Of a stretch of DNA of 28,738 nucleotides, positions 6,658 through 13,630 are shown piece by piece. How positions within the stretch are numbered: the stretch's first letter is position 1; the number at the start of each line of letters is the position of its first letter. The notes under the pieces were generated by a model. It saw only the letters and a program-made list of their open reading frames with translations. It did not search any database and was not told the DNA's origin. Origin of the DNA: an uncultured bacterium. GTDB lineage: Bacteria > Planctomycetota > UBA1135 > GCA-002686595. The translations under genes were made by a program, and so were the position numbers. Location: NCBI GenBank assembly GCA_902826945.1, contig CADEGS010000031.1, positions 1 to 28,738 on the forward strand, given 5' to 3'.

Positions 6658-8421
6658 TCAGGGCGCGAGCGTGAGCGCCAGGCCGACGCTCGCGCGCAGC
6701 GCCGGGCGCGCGGCGCTCTCGCCCGGCCCGAGGAACCAGGCTTGCGCGAAGAGCCTTGCACCCGCGAGCGACGGCTCGGGCGGCAGCGTGACGTCGATCC
6801 AGTGCTCGCGCTCGTGCGCGCCCGCGGGCGTGGCGGCGACCGGCGCCGCGGCGAGGGCGGAGAGATCGACGAGGCGCTCGCGCACGAGCGCGCGCTCGGC
6901 GTCGAGCACGAGCGTGCCGCACGGGAAGGCGGGATCGGGCGCGCTCGCGAGCAGGAGCCACGCGCGCTCGCCGGCGGCGAGCGGCGGCACGGCGAAGCAG
7001 AGGCGCGTGCGCTCGCCGCGCTGCGCGGCGACCAGGCGCAGGCTCGCGGGCTCGTTCCAGCCGCAGCCGTACGGCTCGGCGCCGGCGAGCGGCGCCAGGC
7101 CGGCCGGCGCGCGCCCCGGCGCCTGCGCGACGTGGTGCGGCGCGGGCACGACGCGCAGCACGAGCCCGTTGAGCCGGCCGACGTAGAGCTCGCCCGACTC
7201 GTCGTCGCCGAGCGTGATGTCCTCGGAATGTCCGAGGTGGATCGAGCCCGGCGCCTGCGGCAGGAGCCGGATCGCTCCGCTCGTCGTGTCGACGCTCAAG
7301 AGCTCGCCGGCGACGTGATCGAACGCGACGTACTGGCCGCGCAGCCAGGGCATGCGCGCGCCGCGATAGACGGTGCCGCCGATGATCGAGCCGAAGGCGA
7401 CCGTCGTGTGCGCGTGGTCGTACTCGGCGAAGGGATCGGAGAGCGCGGGGTCGGGGCTCGGGTCCACGCTCGCCTCGTGCGTGTCGGGGTCGTAGAGGAA
7501 GCTGCCTTCCTTGAGCCCCCAGCCGTAGTTCGCGCCGCGCTCGAGCAGGATCACCTCCTCGATCGTCGCGTCGCCGTTGTCGGCGGCCCACACGCGGCCG
7601 GTGGCCCGGTCGGTGCCCAGGCGCCAGGGGTTGCGCAGGCCCCAGGCGAACATCTCGGGCACGTTGCCGTTCGCGCCGTCGGCGAAGGGGTTGTCGGGCG
7701 GGATCGCGTAGCGCCCGTTGGGGCCGATCGCGTCCACGTCGATGCGCAGCACGCAGCCGAAGGCGCTCGTCGTGTCCTGGCCGTTCTCGAGGTAGCGCGT
7801 GGGCGTGCCGTCGCCGGTCAGCCCGCCGTCGCCGATCGCGACGTAGAGGAAGCCGTCGCCGCCGAAGGCGAGGTCGTTCATCGGGTGCACGCCCGTGGGA
7901 CGGCGGATGCGCAGCAGCTCGCGCTTGCTCGCGAGGTCGGCCTGGTTCGCGTCGCCGGCGCTGACCGCGTACTCGTAGAGCACGCTGTCCATGGCGCCCG
8001 CGGTCTCGTCCTGCGGCGAGCCGTAGTGCGGCGCGTGCCCGTTCGGGAGCGCCTCGCCGGTGATGACGAAGAGCCGCCCGTTCGACGCGTAGGCCGGGTG
8101 GAACTCGAGCGCGGACATGCCGCTCGTCGGCGGCCAGGCCGGATCGGAGAGGAACGGCGTGGCGAGCGGCGGCACGCCGTCCTGCAGCGAGATGCGGATC
8201 GTCCCCGAGGGCGACACGAGGAACAGGCGCCCCGAGCCGTCGCGGGCGCTCGTGATGTCGATCACGGCGTCGGGCGCGATCGTGACGAGCTCGAGCGCGA
8301 CGCGCGCGATCGAGGGCGGCGGGTCGGGCAGGAGGTCGTTGCCGCTGCCGACGGTCTGTGCGGCGGCGGCCGAGGCGAGGACGAGAGCCAGGACCGGGGC
8401 GGGGTGAGCGGCGGGGGACAT
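6658..8421 (-). CDS. Exported glucose/sorbosone dehydrogenase-like beta-propeller protein
   Basis: 587 residues. A signal peptide covers about residues 1-21 (hydrophobic core, cleavage after AAAA). Residues ~35-430 match the glucose/sorbosone dehydrogenase beta-propeller: SGMSALEFHPAYASNGRLFV, GVHPMNDLAFGGDGFLYVAIGDGG, FAWGLRNPWRLGTDRATG, WAADNGDATIEEVILLERGANYGW. Such proteins use PQQ to oxidise sugars or act as related periplasmic sugar-binding proteins; substrate and cofactor cannot be read here. A further ~150-residue beta-rich C-terminal tail resembles tails on other exported proteins in this window. The ATG has an excellent AAGGAGG site 5 nt upstream. A 293-bp spacer separates it from the upstream sigma factor gene. 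Confidence 0.85.
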   Translation of the reverse strand: MSPAAHPAPVLALVLASAAAAQTVGSGNDLLPDPPPSIARVALELVTIAPDAVIDITSARDGSGRLFLVSPSGTIRISLQDGVPPLATPFLSDPAWPPTSGMSALEFHPAYASNGRLFVITGEALPNGHAPHYGSPQDETAGAMDSVLYEYAVSAGDANQADLASKRELLRIRRPTGVHPMNDLAFGGDGFLYVAIGDGGLTGDGTPTRYLENGQDTTSAFGCVLRIDVDAIGPNGRYAIPPDNPFADGANGNVPEMFAWGLRNPWRLGTDRATGRVWAADNGDATIEEVILLERGANYGWGLKEGSFLYDPDTHEASVDPSPDPALSDPFAEYDHAHTTVAFGSIIGGTVYRGARMPWLRGQYVAFDHVAGELLSVDTTSGAIRLLPQAPGSIHLGHSEDITLGDDESGELYVGRLNGLVLRVVPAPHHVAQAPGRAPAGLAPLAGAEPYGCGWNEPASLRLVAAQRGERTRLCFAVPPLAAGERAWLLLASAPDPAFPCGTLVLDAERALVRERLVDLSALAAAPVAATPAGAHEREHWIDVTLPPEPSLAGARLFAQAWFLGPGESAARPALRASVGLALTLAP

Positions 8422-8528
8422 CGCGACCTCCTTCTGGTCACGACGAGCCTAGCCGGGACCGCGAAGAAGGGGTGGGGATCGCGGGGGATGTGGGGCCGCT
8501 CCCTGGGGGCGGGAGAACGCGGTTACGC

Positions 8529-8557
8529 GGTAGAGCGCCTCACGCCCCTACCAGGCG
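8529..8557. other. Two mutually exclusive short stems in the spacer
   Basis: GGTAG (8529-8533) can pair with CTACC (8548-8552), while CGCCT (8536-8540) can pair with AGGCG (8553-8557). The two stems interleave and cannot easily form together. On the minus strand this lies in the possible leader of the sorbosone-dehydrogenase-like gene. At this GC content it could be chance. Confidence 0.25.
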
Positions 8558-8590
8558 AGGTCCCGAAGCCATGGTTCCGCCGCGTGCTTC

Positions 8591-8711
8591 CGTCGCTGCG
8601 CGACGAACCGGGTCGCGCCCGACGGCGCGACGAGGCCAGCGGCGCCGCGGCGCTGGCGCGCCGGCCGCGGCCATGCGGCCGCGGGGCGGAGCTCCCGGAG
8701 CGCGCTCCGGG
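8591..8711. terminator. Cluster of four strong hairpins after the sigma factor gene
   Basis: Four perfect inverted repeats lie in 121 bp: 8591-8605 (6-bp stem, 3-nt loop), 8612-8631 (8-bp stem, loop CGAC), 8665-8684 (8-bp stem, loop ATGC) and 8694-8711 (9-bp palindromic arms CCCGGAGCG). The last is 3 bp beyond the sigma factor stop on the minus strand and is a good candidate transcription terminator, although no T-run follows. The others could be part of an extended terminator or the leader of the next gene. Confidence 0.5.
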
Positions 8712-8714
8712 GGC

Positions 8715-9590
8715 TCAGCCGTCCATCACGCGCGACAGCTTCGCCAGCGTCTCGCGCTCGATCTGGCGCACGCGCTCGCGCGTCAGGCCGACGACCTTCC
8801 CGATCTCCTTGAGCGTCATCGGCTCCTGGCCCTCGTCGAGGCCGTAGCGCAGGCGCAGGATGGTCGCCTCGCGCTCGTCGATCGACTCGAGCACGTCCTT
8901 CATCTTGGTCAGGAGGTCGGCCTTCTGGATCTCCTCGTCGGGCGAGCCGGCGCGCTCGTCCTCGACGGTGTCCTGGGTGCCGGTCAGGGCGTCGAGCGAG
9001 ATCTGCGCGGCGGACGAGCTGGTCTGGATCGTCTGCTTGAAGAGCTTCCAGCTCTCGCGCGGGATGCCGAGCTCGTGCGCGATCTCCTCGACCTGCGGCG
9101 CGCGTCCGAGGCGGAAGGAGAGCTCGCCGGCGACGACGCGCCACTTCGAGATCAGCTCCGCCATGTAGCCCGGGACGCGCACGGACTGCACCGTGTTCGT
9201 CAGCGCGCGCCGGATCGCCTGCTTGATCCACCACGATCCGTAGGTGGAGAAGCGGCAGCCGGCCTCGGGATCGTATTTCTCGGCGGCCTTGAGCAGACCG
9301 ATGTTGCCCTCGGCGATCAGGTCGGAGAGCGTCAGCCCGCGCTCGCCGTAGATCTTCGCGATCGAGACGACGAGGCGCAGGTTCGCGCGCACCAGGTGCT
9401 CGCGGGCGGCGAGGTCCCCGCTTTGCACGCGCCGTCCGAGCTGCCGCTCTTCCTCGGCGTTGAGCAGGGGAACCTCGTTGATCTCCCGGAGGTAGGTTTC
9501 CAGGCAGCGGTCGGCGGTAATGGGAAGCCTCCCGGGGATGAAGCGGAGCCTCGGTGCGGACGCAGGGTGTCGCCGTGCGGGGGGGTGCAC
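8715..9590 (-). CDS. RpoD/SigA-like sigma-70 factor (short form)
   Basis: About 268-291 residues. Conserved parts, numbered from residue 1 at position 9521: region 1.2 (LETYLREINEVPLLNAEEE, 8-26), region 2 (NLRLVVSIAKIY to YGSWWIKQAIRRAL, 47-107) with the promoter-melting residues, region 3 (APQVEEIAHELGIP, 141-154) and region 4 (LKEIGKVVGLTRERVRQIERETLAKL, 237-262). It lacks region 1.1, like many primary or group 2 sigma factors outside proteobacteria. No ATG is in frame. The GTG at 9590 has GGAGG 9 nt upstream and is used here; an ATT at 9521 has GGGAGG at ideal 6-nt spacing and starts nearer to the conserved part. Divergent from the HPr-fusion gene. Whether it is the main sigma factor cannot be told from this window. 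Confidence 0.93.
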   Translation of the reverse strand: MHPPARRHPASAPRLRFIPGRLPITADRCLETYLREINEVPLLNAEEERQLGRRVQSGDLAAREHLVRANLRLVVSIAKIYGERGLTLSDLIAEGNIGLLKAAEKYDPEAGCRFSTYGSWWIKQAIRRALTNTVQSVRVPGYMAELISKWRVVAGELSFRLGRAPQVEEIAHELGIPRESWKLFKQTIQTSSSAAQISLDALTGTQDTVEDERAGSPDEEIQKADLLTKMKDVLESIDEREATILRLRYGLDEGQEPMTLKEIGKVVGLTRERVRQIERETLAKLSRVMDG

Positions 9591-9682
9591 GGCCCGTGGC
9601 CTCCCGCATCGGATCTCCCGGGAGGCGGTCTTGAGATCGATCGAGACCCGGGCCGAAGAGCGCGTGATCGCGGGCCGAACGG

Positions 9683-9709
9683 CTGACCGGGGAAGGCCTC
9701 TGATAGAAT
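9683..9709 (+). promoter_or_regulatory. Possible promoter of the HPr-fusion gene
   Basis: TGATAGAAT holds an extended -10-like box (TAGAAT, 9704-9709, 5 of 6 to consensus) 28 nt before the ATG. The upstream CTGACC (9683-9688) is a weak -35 match with a short 15-bp spacer. The AT content stands out from the surroundings. Confidence 0.4.
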
Positions 9710-9737
9710 CCCGATCCGGGCCCGGGAGACCCGAGCC

Positions 9738-11045
9738 ATGACGGCAGAGATTTCCTTCGAGCAGCTGGTGGAGGAGCGGCAGTTCGCGGGCCTGCTCCAG
9801 ACGCACGCGGAGCCGTTCTTCCGCCTGGCGAACACCCTGCTGCTCGGCCATGGCCAGGGCTGGAACAAGAAGCACTTCTTCCAGCTCATCAACGAGGCGG
9901 ACGCGCTCGAGTCGTTCCTCGACGACTTCGGCGCGCGCTTCAACCGCACGTACGCCTTCTTCACCGAGCTCGTGGCCTCGGTGCGCGGCTTCGCCCTGGC
10001 CGGCTACAGCGTGACCCACCTCGAGGGTCGCCTCCCCGCCTACGGGCGCAACCACTGGACCGCGGAGGAGTACGAGAGCGCCGTCTCGTCCCTGCGGCAC
10101 ACCGACGCCTTCCTGGTCTCCTCCACGGTGCGCATGCTCGACGAGATCCGCGCCGAGGCCCAGCGCCTGGGGGTCGAGATCACGCCCGAAGCCTTCCAGG
10201 AGACGAGCTTCCTGCCCGTGGTCGCCCGCCGCCGCCTGCCCCGCAACCTGGGCGAGGCGGTCCTGGTGGACGAGGAGCAGCGCATCGCCGAGGTGGCGAC
10301 GAAGTACCTGCGCGCCTGCGAGATGCTCTCCGAGATCGGGATCCGGCGCATCGAGGACCCCGACGAGCGGCGCGTCTTCTTCGCCCGCTACTGCACGGAG
10401 GAGCGTGCGCGCACGATCGAGGCGACGATCCACAACCTCCAGTCCACCTACGACACGCACGTCCAGAACACCGTCTTCGAGCGCGAGGACGAGCGGCTGC
10501 CGCTCCTGCGCGCGCACGTCTCCGCCGCGCTGCACCTCTCCGAGGCGATCACGCACCTCACCCACTTCGTCGAGCGCCACGAGGACGAGGTCCGCAGCGA
10601 GGAGGCGAAGAGCCGCATCAGCGGGCTCGTCCCGGCGGCCGTGGTCCAGGAGATCGTCGTGAACGAGCTCCTGGCCTGGGTCGGCCGGCACATGGAGAGC
10701 GGCTGCGCGATCGCGACGGAGCTCCTGCCTTCGTACACGAACCTGCAGGAGCTGGCGGTGTCGCTCGGCGACGGGCTCACGCTGCACGCCCGCCCGGCGG
10801 CGATGATCGTCAAGGTGGTGAACCACTACGGCACGCCGGTCGAGATGGAGGTCGCGGGCAAGCGCTGCAACGCGGCCTCGATCCTCGAGATCCTCGTGCT
10901 CGTCGGATCGAATCCGCGCGAGCGCCAGCTCGTCTTCCACGGCGACGAGCGACCGCTGCGCGACATCCGCCTGCTGGTCGAGCACGACCTGGGCGAGCGC
11001 GGCACCGCGGTCTTCCCCGAGGAGCTGCACTACCTGCGCGGCTGA
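9738..11045 (+). CDS. Large helical protein with C-terminal HPr phosphocarrier domain
   Basis: 435 residues, ATG with GGGAG 9 nt upstream. Residues ~342-425 are a recognisable HPr domain: LTLHARPAAMIVKVV with the phospho-accepting His350, then NAASILEILVL with Ser381. The 31-residue His-Ser spacing equals that of His15 and Ser46 in classical HPr, the sites used by enzyme I and HPr kinase. Residues 1-340 are predicted mostly alpha-helical and acidic, with no membrane segment or signal peptide, and I do not recognise a family. Stand-alone HPr is ~88 residues, so this is a fusion. It is divergent from an RpoD-like sigma factor and convergent with a phosphoesterase. No enzyme I, enzyme II or HprK gene is in the window. 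A regulatory role for HPr phosphorylation is inferred, not shown. Confidence 0.8.
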   Translation: MTAEISFEQLVEERQFAGLLQTHAEPFFRLANTLLLGHGQGWNKKHFFQLINEADALESFLDDFGARFNRTYAFFTELVASVRGFALAGYSVTHLEGRLPAYGRNHWTAEEYESAVSSLRHTDAFLVSSTVRMLDEIRAEAQRLGVEITPEAFQETSFLPVVARRRLPRNLGEAVLVDEEQRIAEVATKYLRACEMLSEIGIRRIEDPDERRVFFARYCTEERARTIEATIHNLQSTYDTHVQNTVFEREDERLPLLRAHVSAALHLSEAITHLTHFVERHEDEVRSEEAKSRISGLVPAAVVQEIVVNELLAWVGRHMESGCAIATELLPSYTNLQELAVSLGDGLTLHARPAAMIVKVVNHYGTPVEMEVAGKRCNAASILEILVLVGSNPRERQLVFHGDERPLRDIRLLVEHDLGERGTAVFPEELHYLRG

Positions 11046-11082
11046 GCGTCGCGACGGCGCGCTCCTCGGCCGCCGCTCGGCG

Positions 11083-11811
11083 CTACACGCCCAGGCGCAG
11101 GCGCTCGGCGAGCACCCGCGGCAGGCCCGCGTCCAGGATGCGCTGGACCTCGGTCTCGATGTCGTAGGCGGCGCGATGGATGCGCAGGGCGCGCGCGGCG
11201 GAGTCGTAGGTGGCGAAGGCGGTGCGCGGGTCCTCGTCGCGCGGCTGCCCGACGCTGCCGACGTTGACGAGCGTGCGCTCGGCCTGCGAGAGGTCCACGG
11301 AGTCGTCGGTCGTGTAGCCCGTCTGGCCGGAGGCGGTGCGCAGCACGCTCAGCGGGATGTGGCTGTGGCCGACGAAGCACACCGCGCGCGACATGATCTC
11401 GAGCGAGGGCAGCGCGTCGTGCAGGTCGAGGGCGTAGTGGAACTCCTCGGGCTCGTGCAGCGTGCCGTGCGCGACCTGGCAGTGCTCGAGGTCGAGCGTG
11501 TAGGGCAGCTCGGCGAGCCAGGCGAGCTCGTCGCGCGACAGCCGCTCGCGCGTCCACAGCACCGCCGCGCGCGCGAACGGGTTGAAGTAGCGGTCGTCGA
11601 GCCGGCCCGTGCAGGCCGCGTCGTGGTTCCCGAGGACGACCGAGACCCCGCGCGCGCGCAGCAGCGCGATGCACTCCTTGGGAGCCGCTCCGTAGCCGAC
11701 GACGTCGCCGACGCTGACGATCCGCTCGCAGCCGTGGCGGTCGAGCGAGGCCAGGGCCGTGGTCAGCGCGCTCAGGTTGGCGTGGATGTCGCCCAGGATG
11801 CCGTATTTCAT
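11083..11811 (-). CDS. Calcineurin-type metallophosphoesterase (YfcE/MJ0936-like)
   Basis: 242 residues. All metal-ligand motifs are present: GDIHAN (Asp8, His10), GDVVGYG (Asp36), GNHD (Asn62, His63), VAHG (His115) and GHSH (His149, His151). The family comprises binuclear-metal phosphodiesterases or phosphatases; some close relatives are cyclic-nucleotide or protein phosphatases, but the substrate cannot be told. The ATG overlaps the stop of the upstream membrane protein by 4 bp, so the two are coupled. It converges with the HPr-fusion gene, with 37 bp between stops and no clear terminator. Confidence 0.93.
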   Translation of the reverse strand: MKYGILGDIHANLSALTTALASLDRHGCERIVSVGDVVGYGAAPKECIALLRARGVSVVLGNHDAACTGRLDDRYFNPFARAAVLWTRERLSRDELAWLAELPYTLDLEHCQVAHGTLHEPEEFHYALDLHDALPSLEIMSRAVCFVGHSHIPLSVLRTASGQTGYTTDDSVDLSQAERTLVNVGSVGQPRDEDPRTAFATYDSAARALRIHRAAYDIETEVQRILDAGLPRVLAERLRLGV

Positions 11812-12503
11812 CGTGCGGCCTCGGTCGAGGGCGCGCGGGCGGCCCGCAGCATCCAGGAGGCGGCGAGCGCCGCGACGACCGTGGCGACGCTCGCGACGGC
11901 GTCGCGGAGGCCGGCGTCAGGGCGGACGAGGTGCATGGGGTGAGAGGCGGGGTCGAGGACCGCGAGCCAGGGACCGCCGTCCTTTTCGGCCGCGAGCGCC
12001 GCCCCGGCCCAGACGGACAAGGCGAACACCGTGGCGCCCGCGGCCGGCGGCAAGGCCAGGAGGAAGAGAATCGATCCCAACGCGGCGAGGTGCAATGCCT
12101 GAAGGCCAACGCCGATCACGAGCCCAGCCGAGACCAGCCCGGAGGGGAACGCGAAGAGCAGAGCGCCGCCCAGGAGAGCGGCGCCGGAGGCGAGAGCCAC
12201 GAGGGTCGCCGCCAGCCATTCCGCCCGCCAACGGTCGTCGGCATGCGCCAGGGCAAGGAAGACGCATTCTGATCTTGCGATCGCGTGGAGGGCCAGGGCC
12301 CCGACCAAGGTGGCCGGAAAGCTCCAGCGGGCGAGCCAGGCCAGGACCTCTGGGGTCCCTCGCTCCCCGTGTCCAGCAGCGAGGGACGGCGAGAGCTGGG
12401 GAAGGACTGCTCCCGCCACGAAGCAGGCCAGGAGAAGGGTCAGCGACGCGGGGTGACGCAAGGCCCGTAGGGCTAGCCAGCGGGCCAGGTGGAGGGCAGA
12501 CAC
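11808..12503 (-). CDS. Small polytopic membrane protein, unknown function
   Basis: 231 residues from a GTG; about six hydrophobic segments (near residues 15-34, 50-70, 83-105, 112-140, 143-160 and 200-220). The overall pattern resembles permease subunits of ABC-2 exporters, but no ATPase partner is adjacent and I cannot name the family. On the minus strand TACAAG ends 9 nt before the GTG and no ribosome-binding site is seen, so a near-leaderless transcript is possible. Its stop overlaps the phosphoesterase ATG by 4 bp. Codon choice is less extremely GC-biased than in most neighbours. Confidence 0.7.
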   Translation of the reverse strand: MSALHLARWLALRALRHPASLTLLLACFVAGAVLPQLSPSLAAGHGERGTPEVLAWLARWSFPATLVGALALHAIARSECVFLALAHADDRWRAEWLAATLVALASGAALLGGALLFAFPSGLVSAGLVIGVGLQALHLAALGSILFLLALPPAAGATVFALSVWAGAALAAEKDGGPWLAVLDPASHPMHLVRPDAGLRDAVASVATVVAALAASWMLRAARAPSTEAAR

Positions 12504-12706
12504 GCCCCGGCACTTGTAGGGGGCCCGGGGGGGGTTGTCCACAAGGTATCCACCGACGTCGCTCCCCCGCTGAGGCGGCCTCCCAGCCCCTTTCCGCGGG
12601 CTTCCTGCCTCGCTCCGGGTCGGCGGCACGGGAATGTTCCACCGCCCCTCGAAACCAGCAGGACCCTCCTCTAGTCTGTGCCCTGACACCCCTGCGAGGT
12701 CCTCTG
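12504..12706. promoter_or_regulatory. Divergent intergenic region upstream of parB with DnaA-like box and parS half-site
   Basis: 203 bp between the divergent membrane-protein and parB starts. It contains TTGTCCACA (12535-12543), identical to the preferred DnaA box of high-GC actinobacteria and one base from TTATCCACA, followed closely by GGTATCCACC. A parS half-site, TGTTCCAC, is at 12635-12642, 65 bp before the parB ATG. TAGTCT (12672-12677) is a possible -10. There is no AT-rich unwinding element, so I do not call an origin. Confidence 0.4.
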
Positions 12707-13558
12707 ATGGAACGTCGTCTCGGCCGTGGACTCGGCTCCCTGCTGGGTTCTCCTTCCGCCACGCCCGCCCCCGAAGCCACCGATGTGGTGCCCGTCGATC
12801 TGGTTCGGCCGAATCGCTACCAACCCAGGACGGTCTTCGATCCCGAGGGCCTGAAGGAGCTCCAGGCGAGCCTCGAGCGCAACGGTCTGCTGCAGCCCAT
12901 CGTGGTGCGGCCGCTCGAGCGGGGGTACGAGCTGATCTCGGGGGAACGGCGGCTGCGAGCAGCGAAGGCGGCTGGCTGGAAGACCATTCCCGCGGTCGTT
13001 CGCCAGGATGTCACGGATGTCCAGCTTCTCGAGCTGGCCCTGGTCGAGAACATCCAGCGCCGTGACCTCGATCCGATCGAGCGGGCTCGCAGCTTCCTGC
13101 GCATGGTCGAGGAGCTCGGCCTGACCCAGGAGGCGATCGCGGAGCGTGTCAGCCTCCAGCGGTCCACCGTCACGAACCACCTTCGCCTCCTCGAGCTCCC
13201 CGAGCCCGTTCAGGACGCGGTGAGCAAGGGGCTGATCACGATGGGGCACGCGCGCGCCCTGCTTGGCCTCAAGAGCGCCAAGAACCAGCTGTCGCTCCTC
13301 CAGGAGATCGTCCGGCGCGACCTTTCCGTCCGCGATGTGGAAAGTCGCGTGCGTGCCGCTCGGGACGCTGGCTCCGACCGCCTGTCCCCTTCCCGGCCCC
13401 CGTGGATTGCCCCACTCGAGGCGCGCTTGCGTGATGCCCTGGGAACGAAGGCGATCCTTGAGGGGTCTGCCGAGCGCGGCCGAATCGTCCTCGAGTTCTA
13501 CTCCAGGCAGGATCTGGAGCGGCTCCTCGAGCAGCTCGCTCCGCGGCGCACGGTCTAG
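12707..13558 (+). CDS. parB: ParB chromosome-partitioning CTPase/DNA-binding protein
   Basis: 283 residues from an ATG. The N-terminus RRLGRGLGSLLG is the ParA-activating motif of chromosomal ParB. The CTP-binding boxes are LLQPIVVR (61-68), GERRLRAAKAAGW (79-91) and ENIQRRDL (114-121). The helix-turn-helix that reads parS is about 139-163 (TQEAIAERVSLQRSTVTNHLRLL region), followed by the dimerisation domain to the end. ParB loads on parS, slides as a CTP clamp and recruits ParA and SMC. Two parS palindromes begin 10 bp after its stop. The partner parA is not next to it but at 80-988 on the other strand. Confidence 0.96.
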   Translation: MERRLGRGLGSLLGSPSATPAPEATDVVPVDLVRPNRYQPRTVFDPEGLKELQASLERNGLLQPIVVRPLERGYELISGERRLRAAKAAGWKTIPAVVRQDVTDVQLLELALVENIQRRDLDPIERARSFLRMVEELGLTQEAIAERVSLQRSTVTNHLRLLELPEPVQDAVSKGLITMGHARALLGLKSAKNQLSLLQEIVRRDLSVRDVESRVRAARDAGSDRLSPSRPPWIAPLEARLRDALGTKAILEGSAERGRIVLEFYSRQDLERLLEQLAPRRTV

Positions 13559-13567
13559 GCCTCGGCA

Positions 13568-13583
13568 TGTTCCACGTGGAACA
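13568..13583. promoter_or_regulatory. parS site 1
   Basis: TGTTCCACGTGGAACA, a perfect 16-bp palindrome (extending to 18 bp with flanking A/T at 13567-13584). It matches the parS consensus TGTTNCACGTGAAACA with one difference, a G in the right arm that makes it fully symmetric. It lies 10 bp after the parB stop. Confidence 0.92.
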
Positions 13584-13586
13584 TCC

Positions 13587-13603
13587 GGCGAGCGACCCTC
13601 GCC
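13587..13603. terminator. Small hairpin between the two parS sites
   Basis: GGCGAG-CGACC-CTCGCC, a 6-bp stem with a 5-nt loop, between convergent parB and the cyclophilin gene. It could help terminate either transcript; no T-run follows on either strand. Confidence 0.35.
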
Positions 13604-13618
13604 GTTCCACGTGGAACC
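13603..13618. promoter_or_regulatory. parS site 2
   Basis: CGTTCCACGTGGAACC, with a perfect 14-bp core (GTTCCACGTGGAAC, 13604-13617) and altered outer bases. Its centre is 35 bp from that of site 1. It lies 13 bp before the stop of the cyclophilin gene on the opposite strand. Confidence 0.85.
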
Positions 13619-13630
13619 CTTGAAAGCCGG

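Noticed and set aside
8521..8600. tRNA-like string (GGTAGAGC with a later GGTTCC)
   Set aside because: The anticodon arm would need a 12-nt loop, no acceptor stem pairs and the T arm lacks GGTTCRA. It is not a tRNA.
8548..9609. Minus-strand frame starting at ATG 9609 with a GGGAG site
   Set aside because: It is in another frame from the sigma factor, reads as Arg/Ala-rich shadow over its length, and has no conserved domain.
12504..12706. Chromosomal replication origin
   Set aside because: Only one convincing DnaA box and no AT-rich unwinding element; dnaA is not in the window.
11759..12706. An N-terminal extension of ParB of over 300 codons
   Set aside because: The extension is antisense to the membrane protein gene, and the ParB N-terminal motif RRLGRGLGSLL starts right at the ATG at 12707.
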